A stretch of DNA of 64,000 nt from Deinococcus marmoris (GTDB lineage Bacteria > Deinococcota > Deinococci > Deinococcales > Deinococcaceae), in the NCBI RefSeq assembly GCF_001949125.1, contig NZ_MSTI01000157.1:11058-75057 (forward strand), read 5' to 3'. This document shows positions 20,677 through 29,241 of the stretch, piece by piece (the stretch's first letter is position 1; each line of letters opens with the position of its first letter). The notes beneath the pieces are model-generated. The model was given only the letters and a program-made list of their open reading frames with translations. It was not told where the DNA came from and ran no database searches. Made by a program: the position numbers and the translations under genes.

Positions 20677-21276
20677 TCAGGGTACAGGCCCCGAAGCTGA
20701 GACGCGTGGGGCCGCCGCTTCCCCGGCTGGACCGCTGCCCCAGATGTGTGGCGCGGTGCGGGCCGTCCAACCCCCGATCACCCGCGCCACGTTGTGCAGC
20801 AGGGCGTCCCCACAGTCGATTTCCAGGTCATAGGCGCTGAAGGTATGCACGGTCCGGGCGTCGCGGCGGGCCTCACCCGTCTGGCGGTCCCCACGCGCCG
20901 CCTCGCGCCGTTCCAGTTCCCCCACCGGGCAGTGCAGACCCACCAGATACACGTCGTGCGGGGCCAGCAGTTCGCGCAGGTGGTCCCGCTGCGCCCTGTT
21001 CTCAATGATCAGGTCCACCACCAGATTGTTCCCGGCCTCCAGCAACGCGGGCAGGCAGCGGTAGAAGCCGCCGAAGACCTGCGGGCGGATGCGCGGCCAG
21101 TCGCGGACCTTTCCCTGGGGGGTGCGCGGCAGCACGTCGGCACCGAACATAAAAAAGTCCAGCGAGAAATGCAGAAAGGGGATGTCCAGGGCGTCCCGCA
21201 GCGCGCGGCAGAGGGTGGTCTTTCCGGCGCTGGACGCCCCGTTGATCAGGATGATGTGGCCGGGCAGCGGGGTCAT
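20677..21276 (-). CDS. Chloramphenicol phosphotransferase-like P-loop kinase
   Basis: 199 aa. Walker A GASSAGKT lies at residues 13-20, followed by HFSLDFFMFG and RPQVFGGFY, and LVVDLIIENRAQRDHLRELL, the hallmarks of the CPT family that phosphorylates chloramphenicol in Streptomyces. GLHCPVGELERREAARGDRQTGEAR forms the lid. Whether it acts on chloramphenicol, another hydroxylated compound or a nucleoside is unknown. The C-terminal 35 residues are Pro/Ala/Ser-rich. It ends only 5 nt before the S8 protease start, so cotranscription is possible. Confidence 0.8.
   Translation of the reverse strand: MTPLPGHIILINGASSAGKTTLCRALRDALDIPFLHFSLDFFMFGADVLPRTPQGKVRDWPRIRPQVFGGFYRCLPALLEAGNNLVVDLIIENRAQRDHLRELLAPHDVYLVGLHCPVGELERREAARGDRQTGEARRDARTVHTFSAYDLEIDCGDALLHNVARVIGGWTARTAPHIWGSGPAGEAAAPRVSASGPVP
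20679..20684 (-). promoter_or_regulatory. -10 box of the S8 protease gene
   Basis: TACCCT on the minus strand, six nt before the ATG: another TANNNT leaderless arrangement. It lies inside the last codons of the upstream kinase gene. Confidence 0.45.
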
Positions 21277-21328
21277 GGCCCCAGTCTCCCATTCAATTCC
21301 TTCTCTTCAATCCAGCTTCAACCCACCC

Positions 21329-21396
21329 AATCCAGCGCCCGTGTTAATCCAGCGCTCGTGTTAATCCAGTGCCCGTACTCATACAGCGCCCGTGTT
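21329..21396 (+). repeat. Four tandem 17-bp repeats
   Basis: AATCCAGCGCCCGTGTT at 21329-21345, then copies with one, three and three changes up to 21396. They lie in the 247-bp gap between the divergent CPT-like and CBS genes. Perfect periodicity suggests either replication slippage or an iteron-like binding site. Confidence 0.75.
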
Positions 21397-21523
21397 TCGG
21401 TACGGCCCAGCACGCGCGGTAATGCGCCCGTAATGCCGGGGGAAGAGGCTGTTTCCAGTCCAGAAGCCTGCACGCACGCACGTCTAGCACTCAGCCCAGT
21501 CAATCAGCCCGGAGGTTCGCCCC

Positions 21524-22447
21524 ATGTCCGATCAGACCACGTCCCAGAACTCAGCTCCCCAGGCCGCAACGCCTCAGCACGCAGCCGCCCCCAGCTCCAC
21601 GCCCGCGCTGACGGTGCAGGACGCCATGCATCCCCGCGCCGTGAGCATCGGCGCGCACGAAACGCTGGCCGACGCCGTGGTCGCCATGCAGGAACTGAAG
21701 GTCAAGCGGATGCCGGTGACGCAGAACAACAGGGTGATCGGCATCCTCACGGACGGCGAGGTCCGCCGCAACCTGCCGCCGCTCAAGGAAGGGCTGACCC
21801 CCTGGGACTTTGCGGGCCGGGTCGGGCGGGTGCGGGTGCGCGAGGCCATGCGCCAGCCTGTGCATACGGTCACCCCTGAGACGCCGCTGGCGACAGCGAT
21901 CCACACCATGCTGGAACGGCATATCGGCGGGCTGCCCGTGGTGGACGGGGACGGCGTTCTGCTGGGCATGCTGACCCTGACCGACGTTCTGCGTGCCGAG
22001 GCCAGAACCCCCCGCCTGCGCTGGGGCGCGGTAGAGCAGCACATGACCGTGGGCGTGGTGACCACCCCCGCCGACGCCCCGGCACACGAAGCGGCAGCCA
22101 AATTAAAGATCTCGCGTCTGCGCGTGCTGCCCGTGCTTCAGGACGGGGTGCTGACGGGCCTGCTGCATGAGGTTGATCTGGCCGAGGCCATAGACCGCGC
22201 CAGCGCTGGCCACGGCGACACGGTGATGGGCGGTCAGTTCTTCCTGGAAGGCAAAACGGCCCGTGACCTGATGCGCCCGCCCACCGGCCACATGCGCGAC
22301 GGCACCCCCATGCGCGACGCCCTGAGCCAGATGCTGGCGCTGGACGTTCACGGTCTGCCCGTAGTGGACGACGGCGGCAGACTGCTGGGCGTGGTCACCA
22401 TCAGCGACGTGCTGAAAACCGTGCTGGGGCAGGCGCAGGAGGGGTAG
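21524..22447 (+). CDS. CBS-domain protein (four CBS motifs)
   Basis: 307-aa cytoplasmic protein made only of two Bateman modules. Motifs recur about every 60-70 residues: VQDAMHPRAVSI...VTQNNRVIGILTDGEV, VREAMRQPVHTV...VVDGDGVLLGMLTLTDVL, VEQHMTVGVVTT...VLQDGVLTGLLHEVDL and ARDLMRPPTGHM...VVDDGGRLLGVVTISDVL. Such proteins sense adenosine ligands and regulate partners. No partner is evident in the neighbourhood. A CGGAGG ribosome site lies before ATG 21524. Residues 1-25 are a low-complexity polar leader. Confidence 0.88.
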   Translation: MSDQTTSQNSAPQAATPQHAAAPSSTPALTVQDAMHPRAVSIGAHETLADAVVAMQELKVKRMPVTQNNRVIGILTDGEVRRNLPPLKEGLTPWDFAGRVGRVRVREAMRQPVHTVTPETPLATAIHTMLERHIGGLPVVDGDGVLLGMLTLTDVLRAEARTPRLRWGAVEQHMTVGVVTTPADAPAHEAAAKLKISRLRVLPVLQDGVLTGLLHEVDLAEAIDRASAGHGDTVMGGQFFLEGKTARDLMRPPTGHMRDGTPMRDALSQMLALDVHGLPVVDDGGRLLGVVTISDVLKTVLGQAQEG

Positions 22448-22456
22448 AGCGGGAAT

Positions 22457-22510
22457 GGGTTGGCGACGAGGCGCTGAAGGATACCTTCCTCAACGCCTCG
22501 TCGCCAACCC
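22457..22510 (+). terminator. Long perfect hairpin after the CBS gene
   Basis: A 17-bp arm (22457-22473) is perfectly complementary to 22494-22510, and GAAGG/CCTTC (22476-22480, 22484-22488) extends it inside. There is no T run after it. It begins 10 nt after the CBS stop and 50 nt before the HDAC-like gene, so it may block or protect the transcript. Confidence 0.65.
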
Positions 22511-22560
22511 CGTAACCTCCCTCTCCCTCTGATTCCGCCGTCTGCCCCAGACTGAGGGGG

Positions 22561-23481
22561 ATGTCCGCCCCTGCCCCACCGACGTTCTCACACCCCTTCC
22601 GGGCGTACTCGCCTGCCGATTTCCACTTTCCACTGCCGGAAGGCCACCGCTTCCCGTATTACAAATACGCCGGGGTGCGCGATTTGCTGCGCCCGCATCT
22701 GCCCGTGCCGGACGCGCCCGCCCTGCGCTGGGCCGATGCGGCGCGCGTGCATGATCCGCACTGGCTGCGGCGCTGGCGGCGGGGAGAGGTAGGGAAAAAC
22801 GAGGAACGCGCCCTGGGATTGCCGTGGTCCCCGGAGATGGTGGAGCGTTCGCGCCGCGCGGCTGGCGGCTCACTGGCAGCCCTGCACGACGCCATGAATA
22901 CTGGCTGGGGCGCGAATCTGGCGGGTGGCACGCACCATTCCTTCCGCGACCGCGCCGAGGGCTTCTGCCTGCTCAACGATGCCGCGCTGCTCACAAAGGT
23001 GGCGCTGGACGACGGACTGGCCTCACGGGTGGCCGTGATCGATCTGGACGTGCATCAGGGCAACGGCACGGCGGCCATGCTGGGCGCGGAGGCGCGGGCC
23101 TTTACCCTCAGCATTCACGGCGAGCGCAATTACCCGTTTCGCAAGGAGATCAGCTCGCTGGACCTGGGCCTGGGCGACGGCGTGACCGACAGCGAGTATC
23201 TGGATGTGCTGCACAGGCAGGTGCTGCCCGCCATAGAGGCGTTCCGGCCCGATCTGCTCCTCTTTCTGGCGGGGGCGGACGTGCTGGCCGGGGACCGCTT
23301 CGGGCGCTTTGCCCTGAGCCTGGAGGGCCTGCGCGAACGCAACCGCGCGGTACTGAACTGGGCGAAAATGGCGGCCATTCCCGTGGTGACGGTGCTGGCC
23401 GGAGGCTACAACAACGACCACGATCTGACCATTAAAGCCCATGCCAGCGTGGTTTTGGACGGTCTGGAAGTGCTGGGCTAG
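22561..23481 (+). CDS. Histone deacetylase/AcuC-family deacetylase
   Basis: 306-aa zinc deacylase. Key residues are present: the His pair HH125-126 (GGTHHSF), zinc ligands D163 and H165 in [10 protein letters not shown], and D240 in [10 protein letters not shown], plus the catalytic Tyr in AGGYNND. Bacterial members deacetylate acetyl-CoA synthetase or polyamines; AcuC-type action is plausible beside the acetate genes of this genome but unproven. It stands between the CBS protein and the Crp-type regulator. GAGGGGG abuts ATG 22561, too close for a normal ribosome site. Confidence 0.88.
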   Translation: MSAPAPPTFSHPFRAYSPADFHFPLPEGHRFPYYKYAGVRDLLRPHLPVPDAPALRWADAARVHDPHWLRRWRRGEVGKNEERALGLPWSPEMVERSRRAAGGSLAALHDAMNTGWGANLAGGTHHSFRDRAEGFCLLNDAALLTKVALDDGLASRVAVIDLDVHQGNGTAAMLGAEARAFTLSIHGERNYPFRKEISSLDLGLGDGVTDSEYLDVLHRQVLPAIEAFRPDLLLFLAGADVLAGDRFGRFALSLEGLRERNRAVLNWAKMAAIPVVTVLAGGYNNDHDLTIKAHASVVLDGLEVLG

Positions 23482-23527
23482 GCGAGGGATGAAAGCGGAA
23501 ATTTGGTCAGTCTTCATACTGTGTGGC

Positions 23528-23539
23528 CTGAACGTTCAG
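23528..23539. promoter_or_regulatory. 12-bp perfect palindrome before the Crp/Fnr gene
   Basis: CTGAACGTTCAG, followed 17 bp later by a possible TACAGT -10 (23557-23562). Its position over the -35 region suggests an operator, perhaps autoregulatory. Confidence 0.4.
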
Positions 23540-23671
23540 AGGTTGTTCAAAGCTTGTACAGTGCTGGTACGAAAGGCTGTTCAGAGAAGTTGCGTCAGGT
23601 GCAGTACGCGGGTCCGACTCGAGTGAGCCGAACTTTTTTCTGAAATGCCCCTTGTCCCCACAGGAGCGTCC

Positions 23672-24307
23672 ATGACCTACGTAACCCCCACCGCCGTTCT
23701 TCCCGTGACCCACGCCGATCTCTCCGCCCGTCAGGTCCGCCGGGGCCAGACGCTGTACTACGCGGGCGACAGCTCGCCCAGCCTGTACCGCCTGGAAAGC
23801 GGCCTGATGCGCGCCGTGCGTCTGACCCCGCAGGGCCGCAACCTGACCGTGCGCCACATCCACCCCGGCGACATCTTCGGCGAGGAAACGCTGCATGGCC
23901 AGACCCGTGCCCATCAGGTCGTCGCGCTGACCGACGCTGCGCTGACCCCTATCCACCCCGAACACCTGTCCGCCACAGAACTGTGGGACCTGACCCGCAG
24001 CCTGAGCGCGCAGCTTCAGCGCATGATGACCGACGGCGTGCATATTCAGGACGGCGACCTGCGTGAGCGCATCGCCCGCTACCTGCTGAATCTGGCCGAC
24101 AGCACCCTGGGCGGCCAGCACGCCGACGGCGCACGCTATGTCCGCGCCACGCACGAACTGATCGCCGAGGGCACCGGGGCAACCCGCGAAAGCGTGAGCA
24201 AGCTGATCGGTGAGATGCGCGACGACGGCCTGCTGTTGCCCGCCTACCGCTGCCTGACCCTGATCGACGAAACCCGCCTCAAGGGCCTGAGCGGCTACCA
24301 CGGCTGA
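23672..24307 (+). CDS. Crp/Fnr-family transcription regulator
   Basis: 211 aa from ATG 23672 (AGGAG upstream). An N-terminal cyclic-nucleotide-binding-type beta barrel ([27 protein letters not shown], then [12 protein letters not shown]) precedes the long dimer helix and the winged-helix DNA reader ([25 protein letters not shown]). The RESVSK recognition helix matches Crp-type proteins. No Fnr-type cysteine set is seen, and the cAMP phosphate-binding Arg motif is not clear. It resembles the SdrP/DdrI-type regulators of the Deinococcus-Thermus group, but I cannot assign which. A perfect palindrome lies about 140 bp upstream. Confidence 0.85.
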   Translation: MTYVTPTAVLPVTHADLSARQVRRGQTLYYAGDSSPSLYRLESGLMRAVRLTPQGRNLTVRHIHPGDIFGEETLHGQTRAHQVVALTDAALTPIHPEHLSATELWDLTRSLSAQLQRMMTDGVHIQDGDLRERIARYLLNLADSTLGGQHADGARYVRATHELIAEGTGATRESVSKLIGEMRDDGLLLPAYRCLTLIDETRLKGLSGYHG

Positions 24308-24327
24308 ATCTCTTCAGTTCTGATCTT

Positions 24328-24358
24328 CCCTCTCCACAGTTTTGGAGAGGGATTTTTT
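24328..24358 (+). terminator. Intrinsic terminator of the Crp/Fnr gene
   Basis: CCCTCTCC pairs with GGAGAGGG around an 8-nt loop, followed by ATTTTTT. It ends just before the convergent corA gene. Confidence 0.9.
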
Positions 24359-24364
24359 CTGGCT

Positions 24365-25282
24365 TCACCACCAGCCGCGCCGCTTGAAATAAAGGGCCAG
24401 CAGGCCGCCGATCAGCAGGAAGCTGCCCCAGGCCATCACGTACCCCAGGGGCCATTCCAGTTCCGGCATGGCCTTGAAGTTCATGCCCCACACGCCCGCC
24501 AGGAAGGTCAGGGGCAAGAAGATCACGCTGACGGCGGTCAGGGTCCGCATCACCTCGTTCATGCGCTGGTTCTGGAGGTTCAGGTGCAGGTCCAGCAGGC
24601 TGGTCAGGAAATCGCGCAGGCCGTCCAGGTGGCTGGCCGCGCGGGTGAAACTGTCCTGGGCGTCGCGGTAACGGACCAGATCGGCGGGGGTGGCGGTGGC
24701 GTGGCGGCCCAGCAGCGCGGCAGCCTCGCGGGCGTCGCTGGCCAGGCGACGGCCCTGAGACAGCAGGTGTTTGACCTCAAAAATATCGGGGACCGGGTTG
24801 TCGCGCCTGTTTTTGAACACCTGCTCCTCCAGCGCGTCGGTGCGCCTCTCCAGCGCCTCGGCCAGCGTGAAAAAGGTGTCGGCGGTGTGGTCCAGCAGTT
24901 CGTAGGTGACCTCGGCAGGCAGGTTGACATTCTCGCGGCCCACCATCCCCCAGACGTTGTGGAGCGCCATCGTGCCCTTCGTGCTGAAGGTCAGCGCCGC
25001 GTCCGCGAAGCCGAAAATACTGATGCGTTCGGTGTCCTCGTCCTCCTTGTCGGGGTGCGAGAAAGACCGGACGGTGATAAAGGCGTGTTCGGGGTACTGC
25101 TCGGCGCGGCTCCAGTGGCCGTGTTCCAGCACGTCTTCCAGCGCCAGCTCGTTGAGGGGAAAGGCCGCCTGCAAGCGGGCCAGCTCGGGGGGCGTCACGT
25201 CCTGAACGTCCACCCAGACGCCGGAGGTCTGCCCCTCCCATTCAAAGGCTTCCCCACTCGCAAGGTGCTTGGCACGGATCAT
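24365..25282 (-). CDS. corA: CorA-type magnesium/divalent cation channel
   Basis: 305-aa homopentameric inner-membrane channel. The C-terminus has the diagnostic TM1 with the GMN filter ([23 protein letters not shown]) and TM2 ([19 protein letters not shown]) followed by a basic tail. The cytoplasmic funnel has long helices ([26 protein letters not shown]). The VWGMN variant replaces the usual YGMN. I chose ATG 25282 because TACCAT ends 6 nt upstream; in-frame codons further upstream would run into crcB's promoter. Zn or Co transport is also possible. Confidence 0.9.
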   Translation of the reverse strand: MIRAKHLASGEAFEWEGQTSGVWVDVQDVTPPELARLQAAFPLNELALEDVLEHGHWSRAEQYPEHAFITVRSFSHPDKEDEDTERISIFGFADAALTFSTKGTMALHNVWGMVGRENVNLPAEVTYELLDHTADTFFTLAEALERRTDALEEQVFKNRRDNPVPDIFEVKHLLSQGRRLASDAREAAALLGRHATATPADLVRYRDAQDSFTRAASHLDGLRDFLTSLLDLHLNLQNQRMNEVMRTLTAVSVIFLPLTFLAGVWGMNFKAMPELEWPLGYVMAWGSFLLIGGLLALYFKRRGWW

Positions 25283-25288
25283 GGGGGA

Positions 25289-25340
25289 ATGGTACGCGGC
25301 CCAGACAGACAAAGCGTCACCCTGTTCACGCACTATCCTG
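25289..25340. promoter_or_regulatory. Divergent leaderless promoters of corA and crcB
   Basis: The gap between the divergent starts is only 64 bp. TACCAT (minus, 25289-25294) and TATCCT (plus, 25335-25340) each end 6 nt before their ATG. There is no room for a fluoride riboswitch before crcB. No good -35 hexamers are visible. Confidence 0.5.
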
Positions 25341-25346
25341 TTGCCC

Positions 25347-25723
25347 ATGACGCCCGCGCTGTGGATTTCGTTGATGCTTGGAGGCGCGGTGGGTGCGGCC
25401 TGCCGCCAGGGGACGGTGCTGGCGCTGATGCCGCTGGTGGCCCGCACGGGTTTTCCCTACGCCGTGCTGATCATCAACGTGCTGGGATCGTTCCTGCTGG
25501 GCCTGACGCTGGCCCTGGCCGGGCGCGGCGTGGTGCCGGAAGCGGTGCGGGTGGCCTTCGGCACGGGCGTGCTGGGCGCGTTCACCACCTTTTCCACCTT
25601 CAGCACGGAGATGGACGGGCTGTTGCTGCGGGGACAGGCCGTGTCGGCCCTGCTGTACGCGCTGGGCAGCGTGGGTTTGGGGCTGACGGCGGCCATCTTT
25701 GGCAGGCTCCTGGGTGCCAAACT

Positions 25724-25727
<4 letters not shown>
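25347..25727 (+). CDS. crcB: Fluoride exporter CrcB/Fluc
   Basis: 126-aa four-helix membrane protein that dimerises into a fluoride channel. [10 protein letters not shown] carries the pore Asn, and [15 protein letters not shown] holds the Phe/Ser/Thr fluoride-lining motif. The stop overlaps the xseA start as GTGA, an unusual pairing that makes fluoride export and exonuclease VII part of one transcript. Start ATG 25347 is supported by the -10 box. Confidence 0.93.
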
Positions 25728-26933
<1,206 letters not shown>

Positions 26934-26950
<17 letters not shown>

Positions 26951-27461
26951 GCATGGCGATCTCGTTGCAGTTCTCAAAGAACGCGCAGCGCTGGCACTCG
27001 CTCCAGACCTTCGGGTGCAGGTGGGTCTTGTCTATGCGCGTGAAGCCGCACTTCTCAAAAAAGACCTGCTGATACGTCCACGCGAACAGCGCGGGCAGGT
27101 CAATCTCGCGGGCTTCCTGTTCGCAGGCTGCCACCAACTGTTTGCCCAGGCCGCGCCCCTGCATGTTGGGATGAATGGCCAGACCGCGCACCTCGGCCAG
27201 ATCGGGGGCCAGCAGATGCAGGCCGCAGACGCCCGCCAGACCACCGACCTGATCCTCATGGGCCTCGGCAAAAATTAGTTGGAAGTCGCGGATGGTCTCG
27301 GCCAGCAGGGCGCGTGAGCGCACCAGCATCTGCCCACGCGCCGCCCAGTAGCCGATCAGCTCGTGAATGGCCTCAATGTCCGACAGCTTCGCCTTGCGCC
27401 CACTCAGGGGAGCCTGCTGGTGGATGTCGGGAATGGCGATGGAATCCAGGGAAAGGGTCAT
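26934..27461 (-). CDS. ArgA-like N-acetylglutamate synthase (GNAT)
   Basis: 175-aa stand-alone GNAT protein. Motif A ([19 protein letters not shown]) binds acetyl-Co[28 protein letters not shown] matches the short ArgA/NAGS type found in actinobacteria and Deinococcus. It lies at the distal end of an argG...argH run, which supports arginine biosynthesis. The C-terminus carries [10 protein letters not shown], a C-x2-C-x5-C set that might bind metal. ATG 27461 (MTLSLDS) is preferred; a longer start is possible. 3' end overlaps xseA by 17 nt. Confidence 0.78.
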
Positions 27462-27495
27462 GCGCGCCCCTGGCGCGGGTTGTGGTGTGTGGACT

Positions 27496-27534
27496 GTGGG
27501 TTGTGGCACAGATCACCCACGACCCACAACCCAC
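27496..27534. repeat. Inverted repeat between ArgA-like and GNAT genes
   Basis: GTGGGTTGTGG (27496-27506) is perfectly complementary to CCACAACCCAC (27524-27534). A closely related sequence without the left arm recurs at 59283-59306, before the E2 gene. This may be a dispersed REP-like element or a terminator without a T run. Confidence 0.5.
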
Positions 27535-27549
27535 GCCCTACAACCCTCC

Positions 27550-28020
27550 TTAAGCCTTGCTGGCCCCACTGGTCAGATCGCGCATCCAGGTGGTGTCGCC
27601 GGGGCGCTGGCCGCCGGAGCGGTAAGCCTTGACCTGCGGGGCGTCGGGAATATCGCCCATGACCAGGGCCATCGGCACCTGGGTAAAACCGAAGGTACTC
27701 CAGTCGCCACCACTGCTGAACATGTAGACCGCGCGGTCCCCCCGGCCCTGGGCGTACTCGATGGCGCTCATGATCAGCCGCCGTCCCAGACCCCCACCCC
27801 GCGCGTCCGGCATCACGGCTGCGCCGCGCAGCAGTGATGCCCCGTCGCCGTGTTCCAGGCCAATCGCGCCGATGGGCTGGCCGCCGCGCTCCATCACCCA
27901 GTAGGTGGTGCCCGTCGCCATCGCCTCGTCGGTGTCCAGCCCGGCGTCGTGAAACACGCGGACGACGGTGTCCTTGTCGCTGGCAGTGGCCAGCCTGATC
28001 TGAATATTCTGATCGGTCAT
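27550..28020 (-). CDS. GNAT N-acetyltransferase (copy A)
   Basis: 156 aa from ATG 28020 (GGAGGAA ribosome site). The GNAT core includes MPDARGGGLGRRLIMSAIEYA (acetyl-CoA binding) and a GFTQVPMALVMG beta-hairpin. The IGLEHGDGASLLRGAAV segment is shared with the neighbour at 28144, showing they are tandem paralogues. The arsenic-resistance GNAT family (ArsN-like) has a similar organisation, but no ars gene is nearby. Substrate unknown. Confidence 0.8.
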   Translation of the reverse strand: MTDQNIQIRLATASDKDTVVRVFHDAGLDTDEAMATGTTYWVMERGGQPIGAIGLEHGDGASLLRGAAVMPDARGGGLGRRLIMSAIEYAQGRGDRAVYMFSSGGDWSTFGFTQVPMALVMGDIPDAPQVKAYRSGGQRPGDTTWMRDLTSGASKA

Positions 28021-28143
28021 GGGAAATTCCTCCGGAAAAGAAAAGGGCAATGAACTGAGATTCGCCGAGCGGTCCCGGCGCACTTGAATTGAGAACGTGG
28101 GCAGAATAGCGCACGGCCCGCGCCCGTGGCAGGCGTCCAGCGT

Positions 28144-28653
28144 TCATTTCCGGCCTCCCCCATTCAACTCGCGCTTCCACGCCTGCTCACCGTGAATCCA
28201 GCCTTTCAGCAGCCCACTGCTGACCTGGGGCGTGCCCGACAGCGCGGCACTGATTTCATCTACGCCCACCGGGACAAAGCCGAAGCGCAGCCAGTAATCC
28301 CCGGCCTCCTGGCTGAACAGATACACGGCCCGGTCCCCGCGCAGGCTGGCATGCGTGAGCGCCGAGGTCACCAGTGCGCGGCCCAGCCCCTGCGAGCGCG
28401 CCGTGGGCAACACGGCAGTCGAGCGGATCAGCGACACGCCGTCCCCGTGTTCCAGGCCGATGCAGCCGCCCGGCACGCCGTCGAGGTCCGCAATCCAGTA
28501 GGTGCTGCCCTCGGGGGTCACGCTCTGGGTATGCAACCCGCAGCCCTCCAGCAGCGCCAGGACGGTAGGAAAGTCCTGTGGCGCGGCCTGGCGCAACTTG
28601 ACGTGCATCTGGGAAAGAGGAGGGTGGGCGTTGGGAATCTGGGTGGGGGTCAT
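28144..28653 (-). CDS. GNAT N-acetyltransferase (copy B, ArsN-like architecture)
   Basis: 169 aa. Acetyl-CoA motif LPTARSQGLGRALVTSALTHA; IGLEHGDGVSLIRSTAV matches copy A downstream. The overall plan, with a Tyr/Trp-rich DYWLRFGF segment, resembles the ArsN-type acetyltransferases, though the substrate cannot be deduced. ATG 28653 has AGAGG upstream; an internal ATG at 28608 lacks a ribosome site. Confidence 0.8.
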   Translation of the reverse strand: MTPTQIPNAHPPLSQMHVKLRQAAPQDFPTVLALLEGCGLHTQSVTPEGSTYWIADLDGVPGGCIGLEHGDGVSLIRSTAVLPTARSQGLGRALVTSALTHASLRGDRAVYLFSQEAGDYWLRFGFVPVGVDEISAALSGTPQVSSGLLKGWIHGEQAWKRELNGGGRK

Positions 28654-28710
28654 GGGGAAACCTCTGGGGGATGGGGGGCGGTTGATGAAAGTTGAGCTGA
28701 AGGCAAACCC

Positions 28711-28750
28711 CTCAGTCCGCTACGCGGCCAGCTCCCTTTAAAGGGAGCCA
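28711..28750. repeat. REP-like palindromic element with an 18-bp perfect palindrome
   Basis: GCTCCCTTTAAAGGGAGC (28731-28748) is a perfect palindrome that overlaps the HIT stop codon. A small CCGC-TAC-GCGG hairpin (28717-28727) lies next to it. The composition is like the short dispersed palindromic elements of Deinococcus, and it could also terminate transcripts. Confidence 0.5.
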
Positions 28751-29229
28751 AGTGGTTGTTGTCGTCGTTCAGCCGCCTGTGCCGCCGCTTTCAGGAAATA
28801 GCGCAGGCCCGCGCCCGCCGAGGCGTCCGTGTTCCAACGAGGAATGACGTGCAGGTGAACGTGCGGAATATGCGCCCCGCCCGCCGGGAAGACGTTCCAG
28901 CCGACTGTGTAGCCATCTGGTTTAACGGTGGCCTCTAAATGGGCGCGGACCTCGGCCAACAAGTTATGGATGGAGGAAGCCTCAGCGGGGGTCAGGTCAA
29001 AGACGGTTTCGCAGGGACGGCGCGTGACGATGATTCCTGAATTGAAAAGTCCCTCAGCATATTGAGGCTGGAGCTGGCTATAGATGCACAGCTCATTTTC
29101 AAGCGTGAATCCCGTTCCGCCGAGCTGCCCAGTGTCGTCTGGCACGAGTGGATTCTTCTCCGGGTGCGCCAGCCAGTGCGCCCATTCCTCCTGCCGCTTA
29201 CCCAGGAGGGTGCCGTCCAGATTCACCAT
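28738..29229 (-). CDS. HIT-family nucleotide hydrolase/transferase
   Basis: 163 aa. The histidine triad HVHLHVIPR (within HIPHVHLHVIPRW) is intact, with the central His as nucleophile. The N-terminal half (GFTLENELCIYSQLQPQ, IIVTRRPCETVFDLTPAEAS) resembles Ap4A-hydrolase-like HIT proteins. I choose ATG 29229, which has GAGGAG eight nt upstream, although GTG 29238 is also in frame. It starts 12 bp after argH, in the same operon. Confidence 0.85.
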   Translation of the reverse strand: MVNLDGTLLGKRQEEWAHWLAHPEKNPLVPDDTGQLGGTGFTLENELCIYSQLQPQYAEGLFNSGIIVTRRPCETVFDLTPAEASSIHNLLAEVRAHLEATVKPDGYTVGWNVFPAGGAHIPHVHLHVIPRWNTDASAGAGLRYFLKAAAQAAERRQQPLGSL

Positions 29230-29241
29230 CACGTCCACTCC

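Noticed and set aside
25283..25346. Fluoride riboswitch before crcB
   Set aside because: The entire gap is 64 bp, the start appears leaderless, and no fluoride aptamer pattern is visible.
24584..25723. Long in-frame extension upstream of xseA through crcB and corA
   Set aside because: It is the antisense/other-frame translation of corA and crcB, while GTG 25724 gives the exact XseA N-terminus with a GTGA overlap.
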